From: JAGQPD01 sp020426865
GTDB taxonomy: Bacteria > Planctomycetota > Planctomycetia > Pirellulales > Pirellulaceae
Reading direction: 5' to 3'
NCBI GenBank assembly: GCA_041399065.1
Contig: JAWKTN010000003.1
Location: forward strand, 62,001-126,000
DNA: 64,000 nucleotides
Below are positions 17,901-25,247 of the stretch, one piece after another. Positions within the stretch are counted from its first letter, which is position 1. Each line of letters opens with the position of its first letter. Under the pieces are notes generated by a model. That model was not told the DNA's origin, made no database searches, and saw only the letters and a list, made by a program, of their open reading frames with translations. A program made the position numbers and the translations under genes.

Positions 17901-18901
17901 CCGGCAAGGGCGAAGTACGCAACTTCGCGCTGATTCACAACATCGTCGATGGCCTGGGCGATCAAGCCGTCCTGAAACATCGGCTCGCCGAAGAAAAAAA
18001 TATCGTCCACAATGATGTCCGCACCGAACGGACCGTTGGGATTGGCCAATCGGCGAATCTGCTGAGCAAAATCGGCTTCCGACCTCAACACGTCCGCAAA
18101 CGCCAGACTCGCCCCAGGCGCTATGTCGTGCACCAACTGCAGCATCGCCCGGCCTTCGTCAATGCCTGAGGTTGCATCTCTCAACACAAACACATTTGAT
18201 GGAAGATCACCGCTGGCAATGTCCGCCGCCGCTCCTTCTAGCGTGTCGTAGCTGTCACTCAATACCGCCACCTTTACGCCACTTCCATTGTAACCCGTTG
18301 GCAAGGCCGCACGCACGCGATCCGCTTCCATCACGTAGTCTGCCTGGTCCGCCACCGATCCCTTACCAACTTGCGGTTTGTAGACCGGCACAATCCCTAA
18401 TAACCCAGGTAGCTTGGCCGCGATGATGTTGCTCAACGCACTGGCCGGTACATACCCCTCAATCAAATTGTGATCAGCCAGCGATGCAATCACCTCCATG
18501 CCTCGCTGCTCCAACAACGGTGTCAATGCCTCCGCATCCGACGTCGTAACCCGAACCACGACCCGGCCAACCGCATCAACATTTAAACCATCTTCGTCGA
18601 TCGCCGACTGTAAGTTCGCCGAACCCGTCGAACCCAACTCCACCGCTCGTGACAATTCGACGAATCGCTCCAACTCGCGGCTCGTGGACGACGAACTTGT
18701 CGGCAATTGGATTGCCACCGGCTCCCATGACCCAATCGGTTGCGTTCCAACGTCGACCGCAAGCAGTGAACGGTCCTCCAGCAATTCGACCCCGGCCAAA
18801 CGTCGCATCCGCTCGCTGACCAATCGGCCTTTTAACCGTGGGAACCGCAAGAAAGGGAGAAATGAAAATGACGAGGCGCGCGAATCAATCGATCGTGTCA
18901 T
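14924..18901 (-). CDS. Giant exported subtilase-like peptidase with repeat domain
   Basis: About 1325 residues. The N-terminus carries LLEDRSLLA, the motif that precedes many large planctomycete exoproteins and is thought to mark export or surface attachment. A prodomain-like part is followed by an S8/S53-like fold: VAVLSDSYD gives the Asp, DEGRAMLQLVHDIAPGA gives a Glu where subtilisins have His, and GTSAAAPHAAA gives the Ser. This Asp-Glu-Ser set suggests a sedolisin-like serine-carboxyl mechanism; that is inference. A jelly-roll-like domain follows, then nine 47-residue repeats and an acidic tail. ATG 18901 is used; an in-frame TTG at 18913 would add four residues. Neither has a clear ribosome site. 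Confidence 0.85.
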   Translation of the reverse strand: MTRSIDSRASSFSFLPFLRFPRLKGRLVSERMRRLAGVELLEDRSLLAVDVGTQPIGSWEPVAIQLPTSSSSTSRELERFVELSRAVELGSTGSANLQSAIDEDGLNVDAVGRVVVRVTTSDAEALTPLLEQRGMEVIASLADHNLIEGYVPASALSNIIAAKLPGLLGIVPVYKPQVGKGSVADQADYVMEADRVRAALPTGYNGSGVKVAVLSDSYDTLEGAAADIASGDLPSNVFVLRDATSGIDEGRAMLQLVHDIAPGASLAFADVLRSEADFAQQIRRLANPNGPFGADIIVDDIFFFGEPMFQDGLIAQAIDDVVNQREVAYFALAGNLEDQAYRTGNFGAAFDPAFPGFFHDFDPSFGIDTRQRISIPANANIVLTLQWDDPFFTTNGVDTDLNIFLLAAGTNTVVASSFDSNISNQTPREILRFTNQSSTIQQFDVLIQLAAGPQPGLIKYVNYGRNGNSGIVFQEYATNSPTVVPHGATTRGLGVGAVHYWDRDQPTEFSSQGLATILFDDNGNRLTNVDFRFAPQIAAIQGTDTTFFGSDLDGNGKPNFTGTSAAAPHAAAIAALVLDANPNFKPNDVYNALISTATDIGAPGFDAYTGWGLINAWDAIFGDPTRATIPVTENFNNGDLPAYFQINGTGDSRTLVTTQNGPRGNRHLRMDSGNRSETGLNELILNVDAAGISNVKLTFWQKEFNDNNHSMPLSFTGSHNSDGVAFSVDGVTWHRLVNLVGTTSKNSYSKFGPINISAVAKNKGLTLGRNLQIKFQQFGANDVTGDGFAFDDISVTGERRFFFTAKLTADQRELFVSTGTAAGTKLVKNLGGTTSSDPQELTMVGDTLFFTAEDASGQRELYRSNGTAAGTGIVANLSGATSADPKQLTAVGDHLYFTALLANGQRELFVSDGTATGTRLVRNLSGTVSSVPLELTAYKNQLYFTAKLANGQRELFQSNGTVAGTKLVSNLSGSVSADPKGLTVAGNTLYFSAAKADGDRELFKSNGFRGGTVLVKDLAGAAASDPQELTAVGALLYFSALLSNGQRELHKSNGTSAGTLMVRNLTGATSADPQQLTAVGNRVFFTAIHSNGNRELFVSNGSSSGTKITKDLSGSVSSNPGALTALGNQVFFSATLVGGQRELHRSNGNNAGTVLVENLSGAVSANPTQLTEVGGVLFFAAKHVGNNVELFSSNGTAAGTGILRNLSGGVSSQPAVLTPAPLDNSGASGAGGGSGAATALVVTSGAESTNMIDGFGKAEVANTVWLPTDEGERLSQLIDISQHGTEFTGSEYLESRSSNGTMLNESVDEVFAQLDDLMLGMSAVV
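15236..16504 (-). repeat. Nine tandem 47-residue repeats in the subtilase-like protein
   Basis: Nine back-to-back units of 141 bp. Each has the pattern (L/F)(Y/F)F(T/S)A..-G-RELF-SNGT--GT--V-NLSG--S--P--LT. This resembles the ELWxTDGTxxGT class of propeller-forming repeats. The units are of equal length without gaps, so two or more propellers or one elongated array are possible. The DNA copies have diverged, so the array is not a recent expansion. Confidence 0.92.
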
Positions 18902-19147
18902 GATGTCGTACAACGGTGTAGGTCTGAAGCAGAGAGGTATTGCATTTCGCAGCTAACGCGACTGCCATTGCAACTGCTGGATGCGACCTTAATTCGTCGA
19001 CCATTGACTGTCAACCCGCCCGACGACGCCAATAAAAAGCGCAGCCAATCAGCATTTTTTCTTACGGTCGCGCATGGCAATACCTAGAACCACAAAGTAT
19101 CTGCGTCCAACAACCGGAGACAGTGCATCTTTGTACACAATCTCAAC

Positions 19148-20071
19148 TCATATGTTTGCCAGGCAAGACAGAAAGCCGGAAATGGCGTGGCACATCGCGC
19201 GCACGTCGTGGACACGGATGATCTGAACGCGTTGTGTCACTAGCGCTAGACCGGCTCCAATGGTCACATACTGCCGATCGGCCTGTTTGTCGCCGATCAG
19301 TTTTCCCAGGAACCCTTTGCGTGAGTGGCCGACAAGGACCGGACTTGACAATTCGTGAAAGCGATAGCAGTTCGCCATTAATGCCAGGTTGTGCTCGTGA
19401 GTCTTCCCGAACCCAATTCCTGGATCCAAGCAGATGCGGTCTTCAGCAATTCCGGCGGCGATCAATTCGACTCGCCTCTGCCGGAGGTATTCGTGGATGT
19501 CGCCCACAACATCCGCATAAGTCGGATCGTCCTGCATCGTTTGTGGCGTCCCTTGCATATGCATCACACAAACGGCGGCCGCGGTCTCGACCGCAACGGA
19601 GAGCATCCGAGGGTCCCTTAACAGCCCGCTTACATCGTTGATGATCTCGGCGCCTGCCGCCACCGCCTCTTTGGCAACACGAGCTTTGGATGTATCGATC
19701 GAAATTGGAATCTCGCATTGCGAGCGAAGGGACTCAATGACCGGAAGCACGCGCGACAGTTCGGTCTTTTCATCGACCGGTTCAGAGTAGGGCCGAGTAC
19801 TCTCGCCGCCGATATCCAAAAGATCAGCACCTTCGACGATCAATTGCAGGGCGTGATCGACAGCACTCGCCGTATCGGCATAGCGGCCGCCGTCGGAAAA
19901 ACTGTCGGGGGTCACGTTGAGGATCCCCATCACCAGCGGCTTGCGATCCAACGGCAACGTTCGCGTGCGTAGCCGCCAGCTGCGCGATGGCGTCGCATCA
20001 AACAAGGACTGTAGCCGGGGATGATCCAAATAGCTTGAATACCCAGGGGGATTGTCGAAGGAATTGCTCAT
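19148..20071 (-). CDS. folP: Dihydropteroate synthase
   Basis: A 307-residue enzyme that joins p-aminobenzoate to the pterin pyrophosphate in folate synthesis and is the target of sulfonamides. Both family signatures are visible: MGILNVTPDSFSDGG, the pterin and phosphate loop, and ADLLDIGGESTRP. Further landmarks are IINDVSGL, CVMHMQGTPQTMQ, LDPGIGFGKTHEHN and GHSRKGFLG. The usual length is about 270-285; the extra 40 residues are at the N-terminus. It is the last gene of the recO, BamD-like, lptE, folP run and starts 10 bases after the lptE stop, so co-transcription is likely. Confidence 0.97.
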   Translation of the reverse strand: MSNSFDNPPGYSSYLDHPRLQSLFDATPSRSWRLRTRTLPLDRKPLVMGILNVTPDSFSDGGRYADTASAVDHALQLIVEGADLLDIGGESTRPYSEPVDEKTELSRVLPVIESLRSQCEIPISIDTSKARVAKEAVAAGAEIINDVSGLLRDPRMLSVAVETAAAVCVMHMQGTPQTMQDDPTYADVVGDIHEYLRQRRVELIAAGIAEDRICLDPGIGFGKTHEHNLALMANCYRFHELSSPVLVGHSRKGFLGKLIGDKQADRQYVTIGAGLALVTQRVQIIRVHDVRAMCHAISGFLSCLANI

Positions 20072-20081
20072 GACGTAGAGC

Positions 20082-20711
20082 TTACCACGGCGCTTCCATG
20101 CGTGCTACGATCTGTTGAGCAAGCTTATCCACTAGCTCCAATTGGGCGGTGGCCATCGACTGTCCTGCTTCGGGGACCAAATGGACCGCTTGACCCAATC
20201 CGGTCATCCCCATCGGCAGATCCATGCGAAAAGGTTGAGCCAATAGCTCTCCATTGCGGTCTCTCCAGCTGACCTCGACCTGCCATTGCACTTGAATATC
20301 CCGCGGTTGGTCGTCAAGGTCCTCTACGATAACGGTCTTCGCATCGGTGAGAATTCGTCCGGAGAGGATGCTATCCGCTCGATCATGATCGGCCAATCGG
20401 TAGGGAGTTACCGCATCGATCTGTTTGGCGACGGCCTCAGTCAGTTCCTCACCCAACTGCCGCCGGTAACTATCGGACTCGAAAACCGGCACATACACGG
20501 TTTGAATCTGCGGACGGTATAGTGTCCTCGCGCCGATCTGGTACGGGGCGCAACCGACTATCGCAAGCACCAACAGGCAAGGCAGCACGGATGCCGCGAA
20601 CAGATGCAGTTGCGCGAGCCACCTTGGCTCACGCCAAATGCAGCTTCGCGTCGGACAGCAGGCCGCTTGGGAGCGGCCGGAGAAGTTGGAAGTCGTTACC
20701 GTCACGAACAC
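20082..20711 (-). CDS. lptE: LPS-assembly lipoprotein LptE family
   Basis: A lipoprotein of about 209 residues with a hydrophobic segment ending in a lipobox (LAIVGC, Cys54 counted from the first GTG). The mature part matches the bacterial LptE fold: YQIGARTLYRPQIQTVYVPVFES, then YRRQLGEELTEAVAKQI, then ADSILSGRILT. LptE plugs the LptD barrel that places lipopolysaccharide in the outer membrane. The start is uncertain: AGGGAG lies four bases before GTG 20711 and ten bases before GTG 20705. The 53-residue leader is long for a signal peptide, so a later start is possible. It lies between the BamD-like gene and folP. Confidence 0.82.
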   Translation of the reverse strand: MFVTVTTSNFSGRSQAACCPTRSCIWREPRWLAQLHLFAASVLPCLLVLAIVGCAPYQIGARTLYRPQIQTVYVPVFESDSYRRQLGEELTEAVAKQIDAVTPYRLADHDRADSILSGRILTDAKTVIVEDLDDQPRDIQVQWQVEVSWRDRNGELLAQPFRMDLPMGMTGLGQAVHLVPEAGQSMATAQLELVDKLAQQIVARMEAPW

Positions 20712-20721
20712 ACGTCTCCCT

Positions 20722-21873
20722 CTAGCGTTTCAGCACATTCGTTCGCTCGCTCGCCAGCAACGGCTTGGGTTGTTCGTCTTTGGGAAATAAGTTCGCGATC
20801 CAATCCAATCGTTCAACGGGGGTATCGGGCAAGCCACCGAGCTGAGCGAGGCGTGCTTCGGATTCCAACGCCAGGTTCGTGTCCGAATATTCCTTGCGCA
20901 CGTCGTCATAATAGAGTCGCGCCGCGCGATATTCCTTGCGATCGTCCCAAAACTTGGCAAACGCGTATGCCGTATCGGCCTGCTTCAAACGAATATCTGC
21001 CGCACTACGCTGCAACAAATCTCGATACTCGGCCGCTTGCTCGGGAAACTGACGCTGGACCTGGACCACAAGCTTCTCCGCGTCGTCCAACATGCCGTCC
21101 TCGTAATCCGGCCCGCGGAACAGTTCTTGTTTGCACTTGATCCCCAACAAGTGCGCCTGAAATTGGTGGGGGCTGCTCGGAAATGAAGTTCTCAGGTCAT
21201 CAAACAGCTCATCCGCCGATGCGTACTTCCCCCGTTTGAAATTCTCCGTCGCCGCACGCATCGTTGCGTCATCCGCCAGTTCACCAGCTGGATCGTCGAA
21301 GCGAATCTGATCCAATTCCTTCAGAGCAAACTGCACCATATCGATCACTGGACGCCGCTTGTCCGTGAAGTTGGGAACGAATCGCCAGTGATTCTCGTTC
21401 TCGTCCAACGCCAACCAGTATTCCGCCTGCGAAAAACGTCGACGACTGACAGTGTCAAGATAGCGACTGTTGGGGTATTTTTTCAATAACGTCCCGTACG
21501 CCGTCGACGCCTTGGCGTAGTGATCCGCGAAAAAATAACATTCGCCCATCCGGAACATGGCGTCCTCTTCCAACGTGGACGTCTGCCAATTCTCGCCCGC
21601 CATTTCGTATTTCTTCACGGCGGACAACAGCGACCTGGTCCGCGCCGCTCCCTGCATCGCCATCGCCTGCGAAAAGTTTTCGTCGGCCTCGACCATCGCC
21701 TGCCGCGCCACCGCTTCGTTGACCGGGCGATCCCCGTGCAGCGATGCCCAAAACTCACCCATCGATTGTCCCGCCTTCGATTCCTTCGCCGAGCGGAAAA
21801 TCGAACACCCGCTGCTAGACGCCACCACGCCTACCAGCAAAAGTATCGCCGCTACGTTTCGCTGCTCATGCAT
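20722..21873 (-). CDS. BamD-like tetratricopeptide outer membrane lipoprotein
   Basis: A 383-residue protein from ATG 21873. It has a signal peptide ending in a lipobox (VASSSGC, Cys23). The rest is helical with TPR-type pairs, for example FRMGECYFFADHYAKASTAYGTLLKKYPNSRY and AFAKFWDDRKEYRAARLYYDDVRKEYSDT, the YaiO/BamD-like pattern. BamD is part of the barrel assembly machine, so a role in outer membrane protein insertion is inferred. The protein is longer than E. coli BamD (245 residues). The start overlaps the recO end by 22 bases, which suggests translational coupling; the longer frame to 22014 lies wholly inside recO and is rejected. Confidence 0.8.
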   Translation of the reverse strand: MHEQRNVAAILLLVGVVASSSGCSIFRSAKESKAGQSMGEFWASLHGDRPVNEAVARQAMVEADENFSQAMAMQGAARTRSLLSAVKKYEMAGENWQTSTLEEDAMFRMGECYFFADHYAKASTAYGTLLKKYPNSRYLDTVSRRRFSQAEYWLALDENENHWRFVPNFTDKRRPVIDMVQFALKELDQIRFDDPAGELADDATMRAATENFKRGKYASADELFDDLRTSFPSSPHQFQAHLLGIKCKQELFRGPDYEDGMLDDAEKLVVQVQRQFPEQAAEYRDLLQRSAADIRLKQADTAYAFAKFWDDRKEYRAARLYYDDVRKEYSDTNLALESEARLAQLGGLPDTPVERLDWIANLFPKDEQPKPLLASERTNVLKR

Positions 21874-22646
21874 CCTGCATTTCCTCGTATCTGGCCAAAC
21901 CAGTCCATGTATTGATGCATCCGCGGCTTCCTGCCCAGTAAATGGCAAATGTACCGCGATACGATTCCTCTTAGTTCCGCGAAAACCTTCCGATCCAGTT
22001 CCGCCAACTGCCATCCTCGTTCACACTCGCCAGCCAATTGCCGCATCAACGCAACCGCCGGGCGGCTAAAGCTAATCAACTGTCGCTTGCCAACCTTGCA
22101 CCGGACGCACAACACGCCCCCCTCGATCAACCCAAATGCCATCCGCGGCAACTCGCCCCCTACCGAACCACCACACTCCACGCAACGATCCAATGCCGGC
22201 AAATGCCCGAGAAATCGCATGGCCGACAGCTCGAACCGCAGAACTTCGCGTGCCACCTCCCCCTGTTCGTCCAGCCTTTCCAAAGCACGGACAGCGGCAT
22301 CAAACAACTCCGGGTGCGGATCCGCGTCAGTCGTCAAAGCATCTAACAATTCAATCACATAAAACGCCGCGTACAATCGCGATAACTCGCGACCACCAGC
22401 TCGAAACCGCCGCTGTAGCTTCGCCTCGGTCAATAGGTCGAGCCCCTGCGATGATTTGTGGAGGAAAACTATGCGAACTAGGGCCAACAGGTCAAGGGCA
22501 GCCTCAAACGGCCCCTTCGGACGCCTCGCCCCTTTCGCCAGAGCCCCTATCTTGCCAAATTCACGCGTAAAAAGCGTCACAATGCAGCTGGTCTCGCTGA
22601 AGGGCACGACACGCAAGATGATAGCACTGTCTTTTTCAGCGGACAT
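21852..22646 (-). CDS. recO: DNA repair protein RecO
   Basis: A 264-residue RecO, which helps load RecA onto SSB-coated DNA and anneals complementary strands. The N-terminal OB-fold begins AIILRVVPFSETSCIVTLFTREFGK and continues AKGARRPKG. A helical domain follows, with a zinc ribbon made of CVECGG and CVRC. The predicted ATG at 22646 lies in a 17-bp repeat whose two further copies also contain ATGTCCGCT out of frame, and no good ribosome binding site is seen. It heads the run recO, BamD-like, lptE, folP. Confidence 0.95.
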   Translation of the reverse strand: MSAEKDSAIILRVVPFSETSCIVTLFTREFGKIGALAKGARRPKGPFEAALDLLALVRIVFLHKSSQGLDLLTEAKLQRRFRAGGRELSRLYAAFYVIELLDALTTDADPHPELFDAAVRALERLDEQGEVAREVLRFELSAMRFLGHLPALDRCVECGGSVGGELPRMAFGLIEGGVLCVRCKVGKRQLISFSRPAVALMRQLAGECERGWQLAELDRKVFAELRGIVSRYICHLLGRKPRMHQYMDWFGQIRGNAGCMSSET

Positions 22647-22687
22647 AATTTTTTAGCGGACATACTTTTTTAGCGGACATAATTGGC
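22637..22687. repeat. 17-bp tandem triplication across the recO start
   Basis: Three copies of a 17-bp unit (TAGCGGACATAATTTTT-like). On the minus strand each copy reads ATGTCCGCTNAAAAA. The recO start codon is in the first copy (22646); equivalent ATGs are at 22663 and 22680. Because 17 is not a multiple of three, only one of them is in the recO frame. Confidence 0.92.
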
Positions 22688-23424
22688 TAAGCTTTTGCAG
22701 AACTCGCTTCCATACTGTGCCTCCTGCCAGATCAGCGGACGCGGGGGCCAAGGTACAACACAATGGTAATCTCGTTTTGCCGTTGGCGTCAATATTCACA
22801 AAACTCGTACGCCACCGGTGGCTTCGCCACCGGCAGGGGTTGTTGCGGCCCTCCAGGCCGAAGGCCTGGAAGGCCTTTGCATCGATAGAACGAACGCCAC
22901 CGCGAGCGCCCCCTCCCAGGGCCGAAGGCCCGACACAATTGTGTTACGGTCCAGCGCCGGGATCGTGCTCGTACTCGGCATCGCGTACTCGTCGTCGCTC
23001 GACAGAGGTTCGACATTCGTTCCATTGTTGGCGCAATCATCGAACACGACGAAGTGGCATGCGGGTGTTCTACGCCAGCGCGTCGTGCGTCGCGGCGAAT
23101 CGGCCCTGCGGCGTTGCCGCGATACGGCTGGGGACAACCGTGGAACTTTGGCAGAACTTGATGATTGCCGGACGACCCGGCGATAAGCACTCCGGGAGGG
23201 TGCTATTGTTGATGGCGTTGTCAAATCGAGCGCGGAGGGACGGCAGCGAGACGAATCCGACGCGCTACTCGACTGGGTAGACTCGGCAACGTTGCCTCAG
23301 TCGGCCCTATCTGGCCTGCGCAGACACCTAGCAATGCTAGGTATTGATACCTATTGGTTCGGTCCGCCGTGAAGTGTGTTTTTTCATCGACCGTGCGACC
23401 AAGTCGCAATTTCGGCCGATTCGA
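22647..23424. other. Long intergenic region with clustered hairpins
   Basis: About 780 bases without a credible gene. Open frames here show only Arg/Pro/Ser-rich low-quality translations. It holds a cluster of perfect inverted repeats with 1-3-base loops: 22815-22833 (CCGGTGGC-TTC-GCCACCGG), 22853-22869 (CCAGGCC-GAA-GGCCTGG), 22919-22931 (GGGCC-GAA-GGCCC) and 23326-23342 (ACCTAGCA-A-TGCTAGGT). They look like pieces of dispersed repeat elements. No tRNA was found. Confidence 0.7.
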
Positions 23425-24741
23425 TTACCCTGCGGACGATGGGTCGTTGACGGGTTGATGGGACATGGGTTCGAGGCTTTCCAGCAAGACCTTGTCTACC
23501 TTTCGTTTCGTGGCTGCCACGATCGTAATCCGCAGATTGCCTATTTCCAGCGACTCGTTCGCCTGCGGAATCCGTCCCAATCGGCTGACTACAAAGCCAC
23601 CGATCGTGTCAAAGTCATCGGTATCGGGCAGGTCAAGCCCAAGCTGTTCGTTGACGTCCGCCAAATGAGCTCGGCCATGAATCTCAGCAGTGTTTTCGTC
23701 GATGCGATGGATTTCGTCGAGATGTTCTTCGTCGTCGTATTCGTCGACAATTTCACCGACGATTTCTTCCAATACATCCTCAATCGTCACGATTCCGGCG
23801 AACGCCGAATACTCGTCGACGACGATCGCCAAGTGATTGCGAGTCTGAAGAAAATCGGACAGCAATTGATTCAGTCGGCGGGCCTTGGGGACTGTCGAAA
23901 CAGGCCGGAGGATCTCGCGCAATGATCGTTGCGGCGGCATTCCGTCGCGACCGATCTCGGCTAACAGATCCTTGACATACAAGATACCCACGACATTGTC
24001 GTAGTCCCCGTCGAAGACGGGAATTCGAGTGCGTCCCACGTCGGCAACGAATTTCAGGATGTCTCCCCACGGTAGATCGATGGAGAACAAATCAACGTTC
24101 GAACGCGGCGTCATGATATCGGCAACGTCGGCGTCGCGCAACTCAATGACACTTTCAATCATTTCCCTCGCATCGGCCTCAATATGGCCATCGCGAATTC
24201 CCTCCGTCACAATCGTACGGATTTCATCTTCGAAGGCCTCTTCGTCGGACTGTTCCTCTTCGTCGGCGGCCATGCGGCGAAACATCGCTTCCAGAGCAAC
24301 CTCGACAAAGGAAAGGGGGATCATCCCGAACGAGGCGATCCGCAGGATGCGCCAGCTGTGGTAAAGCAGCGACGCCGTCCATACACGCGAAATGGCAGCG
24401 GGCAGCCAGACCCCGACAAACAATACCGCAATCGCGCCCCCCAACGTCATTCCCAAGATCTGTGCCATCGTGGCGGTCTGCCACTGCTCCGACAATTGTG
24501 CCCAGCTGGCCAACGTGCCAATCAACAGAAGGACGGCCAAGTGTCGGAGGCTTTCCATTCCCAACGACACGTCTTCGTAACTGTTGATGATCTCGTCGAA
24601 TCGATCGCGGCGGTTCTTTCGTCGGCAAAGATCCTCCAGATCGTGCCAGCCGATCTCGTAGATCAACCGAGCCCCAAGGGAAGAGAGGAACAACGCGAAC
24701 AGCGCCAATAGTGCCAACCACAGGACGCCCGATGCCGTCAT
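23425..24741 (-). CDS. CNNM/CorC-type transmembrane protein with CBS domains
   Basis: A 438-residue membrane protein of the hemolysin/CorC family. The N-terminal DUF21 region has about four hydrophobic segments (WLALLALFALFLSSLGARL, LAVLLLIGTLASWA, MTLGGAIAVLFVGVWLPAAI and a fourth). Two CBS motifs follow (DIMTPRSNVDLFSID and a second with LAIVVDEYSAFAGIVTIEDVLEEIVGEI), then a CorC_HlyC domain (DDFDTIGGFVVSRLGRIP). The family exports magnesium or cobalt or regulates such transport. Its ATG overlaps the ybeY stop as ATGA, and the ybeY-corC pairing is conserved in many bacteria. It is the last gene of the phoH operon. Confidence 0.92.
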   Translation of the reverse strand: MTASGVLWLALLALFALFLSSLGARLIYEIGWHDLEDLCRRKNRRDRFDEIINSYEDVSLGMESLRHLAVLLLIGTLASWAQLSEQWQTATMAQILGMTLGGAIAVLFVGVWLPAAISRVWTASLLYHSWRILRIASFGMIPLSFVEVALEAMFRRMAADEEEQSDEEAFEDEIRTIVTEGIRDGHIEADAREMIESVIELRDADVADIMTPRSNVDLFSIDLPWGDILKFVADVGRTRIPVFDGDYDNVVGILYVKDLLAEIGRDGMPPQRSLREILRPVSTVPKARRLNQLLSDFLQTRNHLAIVVDEYSAFAGIVTIEDVLEEIVGEIVDEYDDEEHLDEIHRIDENTAEIHGRAHLADVNEQLGLDLPDTDDFDTIGGFVVSRLGRIPQANESLEIGNLRITIVAATKRKVDKVLLESLEPMSHQPVNDPSSAG

Positions 24742-25247
24742 GACTTGCCATCTCCCTCACTGGCCGACGCAGGCGCCCCCGCTGTCGTGACCTCCCGCCA
24801 TCGTGCCTCCATGCCCAGGCCATTCAGGACACTCGCTTCCGCTGCTCGCATCCTGGCTCGATCTTCATCCGCATGATCGTCGTGGCCGATCAAGTGCAAC
24901 ATACCGTGAACGAAATACAAGAGCAGTTCGTCCTCCGCGGCCCACTGGTACCGAGGCGCCTGCTGCCGCGCCATTTCGGCACTGATGATAATCTCGCCCT
25001 CCACCTGGTCGTCACGCTCATCGAACAAGAAACTCAGAACGTCTGTGGGATAATCATGTTGGAGATGTCGGCGATTGAGTTGCTGGATCTGCGGATTATC
25101 CAGTATCGCGACGCTAATCGTGGCCCGTGCGAACCGGCTTCCCGCGAGGATCCGTTGAACCGCTGACGCGAACCGCTGGCGATCGACAGGAACCGTCGTA
25201 TCAGCAAGGTGCCATTCGAGGCATATCACCGTGTCCGCAGTATTCAT
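24738..25247 (-). CDS. ybeY: Endoribonuclease YbeY, 16S rRNA maturation
   Basis: A 169-residue metal-dependent RNase that matures the 16S rRNA 3' end and takes part in ribosome quality control. The zinc motif HGMLHLIGHDDH and the upstream YPTDVLSF segment are diagnostic. ATG 25247 overlaps the TAA of the upstream HD protein by one base and overlaps the downstream CorC-like gene by four, so coupled translation is likely. The longer frame to 25355 is not needed. A short Ala/Ser-rich tail is present after the metal site. Confidence 0.95.
   Translation of the reverse strand: MNTADTVICLEWHLADTTVPVDRQRFASAVQRILAGSRFARATISVAILDNPQIQQLNRRHLQHDYPTDVLSFLFDERDDQVEGEIIISAEMARQQAPRYQWAAEDELLLYFVHGMLHLIGHDDHADEDRARMRAAEASVLNGLGMEARWREVTTAGAPASASEGDGKS

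Noticed and set aside
16775..18169. 464-residue plus-strand frame opposite the subtilase-like gene
   Set aside because: Antisense shadow; Arg/Val/Ile-rich translation without domain features.
22717..23280. 187-residue plus-strand frame in the intergenic region
   Set aside because: Arg/Pro/Ser-rich translation that runs through perfect hairpins; no ribosome site or homologous motif recognised.
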